From NCBI RefSeq assembly GCF_019740315.1, contig NZ_JAHXZR010000001.1:62001-126000 (forward strand): a stretch of 64,000 nucleotides of DNA, in the 5' to 3' direction. The DNA comes from Oceanobacter mangrovi (lineage in GTDB: Bacteria; Pseudomonadota; Gammaproteobacteria; Pseudomonadales; Oceanobacteraceae). The stretch's first letter is position 1, and the number at the start of each line of letters is the position of its first letter. This document shows, in pieces, positions 63,232 to 64,000 of this stretch. The position numbers and the translations under genes are program-made. Below the pieces are notes generated by a model. It ran no database searches. It was not told the DNA's origin and saw nothing but the letters and a program-made list of their open reading frames with translations.

Positions 63232-64000
63232 TTAACAGACCTGCGACAAACGCTGGATCAGCCGCTGCAGCATGGCTTCGCAACGCTCCAGCTCGGCCGT
63301 TTCAATATACTCATCCGGCTTGTGGCCCTGATCCATGCTGCCCGGCCCGCACACCACGTTGGGCACTCCCAGCACCTGACTGAACAAGCCGCCTTCGGTG
63401 CCAAAGTTGATGGTGGCGGTGTCCTGTTCGCCCGTCAGTTGCTGCACAAAGGCCACCACGTCTTCGTCTTCAGCGGTCGCCAGACCGGCGTATTCCGAGG
63501 TGATGTCGATAGCGATTGCACAGTCAGCGTGCTGCTGGCGCATTTCTGCTTCCACTTCTGCAGCATAGGCGCGGAAAGCCGCCAGCAGATCCCGTGGTGA
63601 CTCGGCGGCGACATTGCGGAATTCAAACACAAACTCACAGTGGTTCGGCACGATATTGAGCGCCTGACCACCCTTCACCACTCCGGTGTGCACCGTGGTG
63701 TAGGGGATTTCATAGCCTTCTTCAAACGGCCCCGACAAACGCTTCTGGCGTGCCAGCTGTTCCAGCCAGACGATCAGCCGGGCGGCGTAGTTGATGGCGT
63801 TAACGCCCAGCGGCGCCATGCCGGAATGGCATTCCTTGCCGGTGACGGTGACCCTGGCGGCCAACTTGCCCTTGTGGGCCGTCACCACTTTCATTCGGGT
63901 CGGCTCGCCAATAATGCCCATCGCCGGTTTGACCGGCAGGCTTTTGAGGGTGTCGATCAGGCGACGCACACCGATACAGCCGATTTCCTCATCATAGGAA
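63232..64000 (-). CDS. M20 family deacetylase, ArgE-like (cut by window edge)
   Basis: The reverse frame is open from the window edge to the stop at 63232, giving the last 255 or so residues of an M20 metallohydrolase. Visible motifs are SYDEEIGCIG with the catalytic Glu pair at the edge, IIGEPTRMKVVTAHKGKLAA, the dimerisation domain, and the late metal His in GPGSMDQGHKPDEYIE. It resembles acetylornithine deacetylase, but the complete argE of the arginine pathway lies at 52269. This second copy probably deacylates another N-acyl compound, perhaps linked to the catabolic genes beside it. The N-terminal metal site is outside the window. Confidence 0.87.
   Translation of the reverse strand, partial: SYDEEIGCIGVRRLIDTLKSLPVKPAMGIIGEPTRMKVVTAHKGKLAARVTVTGKECHSGMAPLGVNAINYAARLIVWLEQLARQKRLSGPFEEGYEIPYTTVHTGVVKGGQALNIVPNHCEFVFEFRNVAAESPRDLLAAFRAYAAEVEAEMRQQHADCAIAIDITSEYAGLATAEDEDVVAFVQQLTGEQDTATINFGTEGGLFSQVLGVPNVVCGPGSMDQGHKPDEYIETAELERCEAMLQRLIQRLSQVC

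Overview
This is chromosomal DNA from a free-living, Gram-negative gammaproteobacterium, most likely a marine member of the Oceanospirillales/Pseudomonadales. The evidence is gene content and order. LPS core and lipid A genes (waaA, hldE, hldD, lpxL) show an outer membrane. Several blocks follow orders known from Pseudomonas and relatives: ilvA/rpiA; hemB-ppk1-ppx-trxA-rho; rsmD/ftsY-ftsE-ftsX-rpoH; parE-yqiA-cpdA-yqiB-nudF/tolC; argE-argA. A partial intracellular PHB depolymerase points to carbon storage. I saw no tRNA, rRNA, CRISPR array, prophage or insertion sequence.

Layout. 1-4.9 kb: phaZ (partial), small envelope proteins, an Smr protein, a DJ-1/PfpI protein and a ribbon-helix-helix protein. 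4.9-17 kb: housekeeping metabolism (ilvA, rpiA, a YdbH-type lipid-transport protein, hemB, ppk1/ppx), then trxA and rho; rho has a long G-free leader. 17-24.2 kb: rpoH, ftsXEY, rsmD and parC. 24.2-36 kb: the most unusual part, twelve tightly packed genes for an envelope-spanning machine. 36-47 kb: parE, the conserved yqiA-cpdA-yqiB-nudF group, divergent tolC and LPS genes. 47-55.7 kb: a membrane coiled-coil protein, an exonuclease, an orphan GspE-type ATPase, a CYTH triphosphatase, argE-argA and a spermidine-synthase-like protein. 55.7-64 kb: a probable catabolic island (class III aminotransferase, LysR regulator, NitT/TauT-type ABC transporter, GMC oxidoreductase, M20 hydrolase) holding a 105-bp tandem repeat.

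The 24.7-36.0 kb cluster encodes two small outer-membrane barrels, a thioredoxin-like protein, two uncharacterised exported proteins, a large exported coiled-coil protein, two TPR lipoproteins, a TolQ/ExbB-type channel subunit, two ExbD/TolR-type subunits and a proline-rich TonB-like protein with an AgmX/PglI C-terminal domain. Together these look like a proton-driven motor joined through periplasmic TPR scaffolds to outer-membrane proteins. The parts resemble the Agl-Glt gliding and Nfs spore-coat machines of Myxococcus, whose relatives outside myxobacteria have, as far as I recall, no assigned function. One of the two ExbD subunits has Asn where the proton-carrying Asp is expected. The cluster lies between parC and parE.

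All functional calls rest on motifs and family knowledge recalled without database searches. Start codons were moved from the longest reading frame where a Shine-Dalgarno sequence, signal peptide or family N-terminus favoured an internal start.
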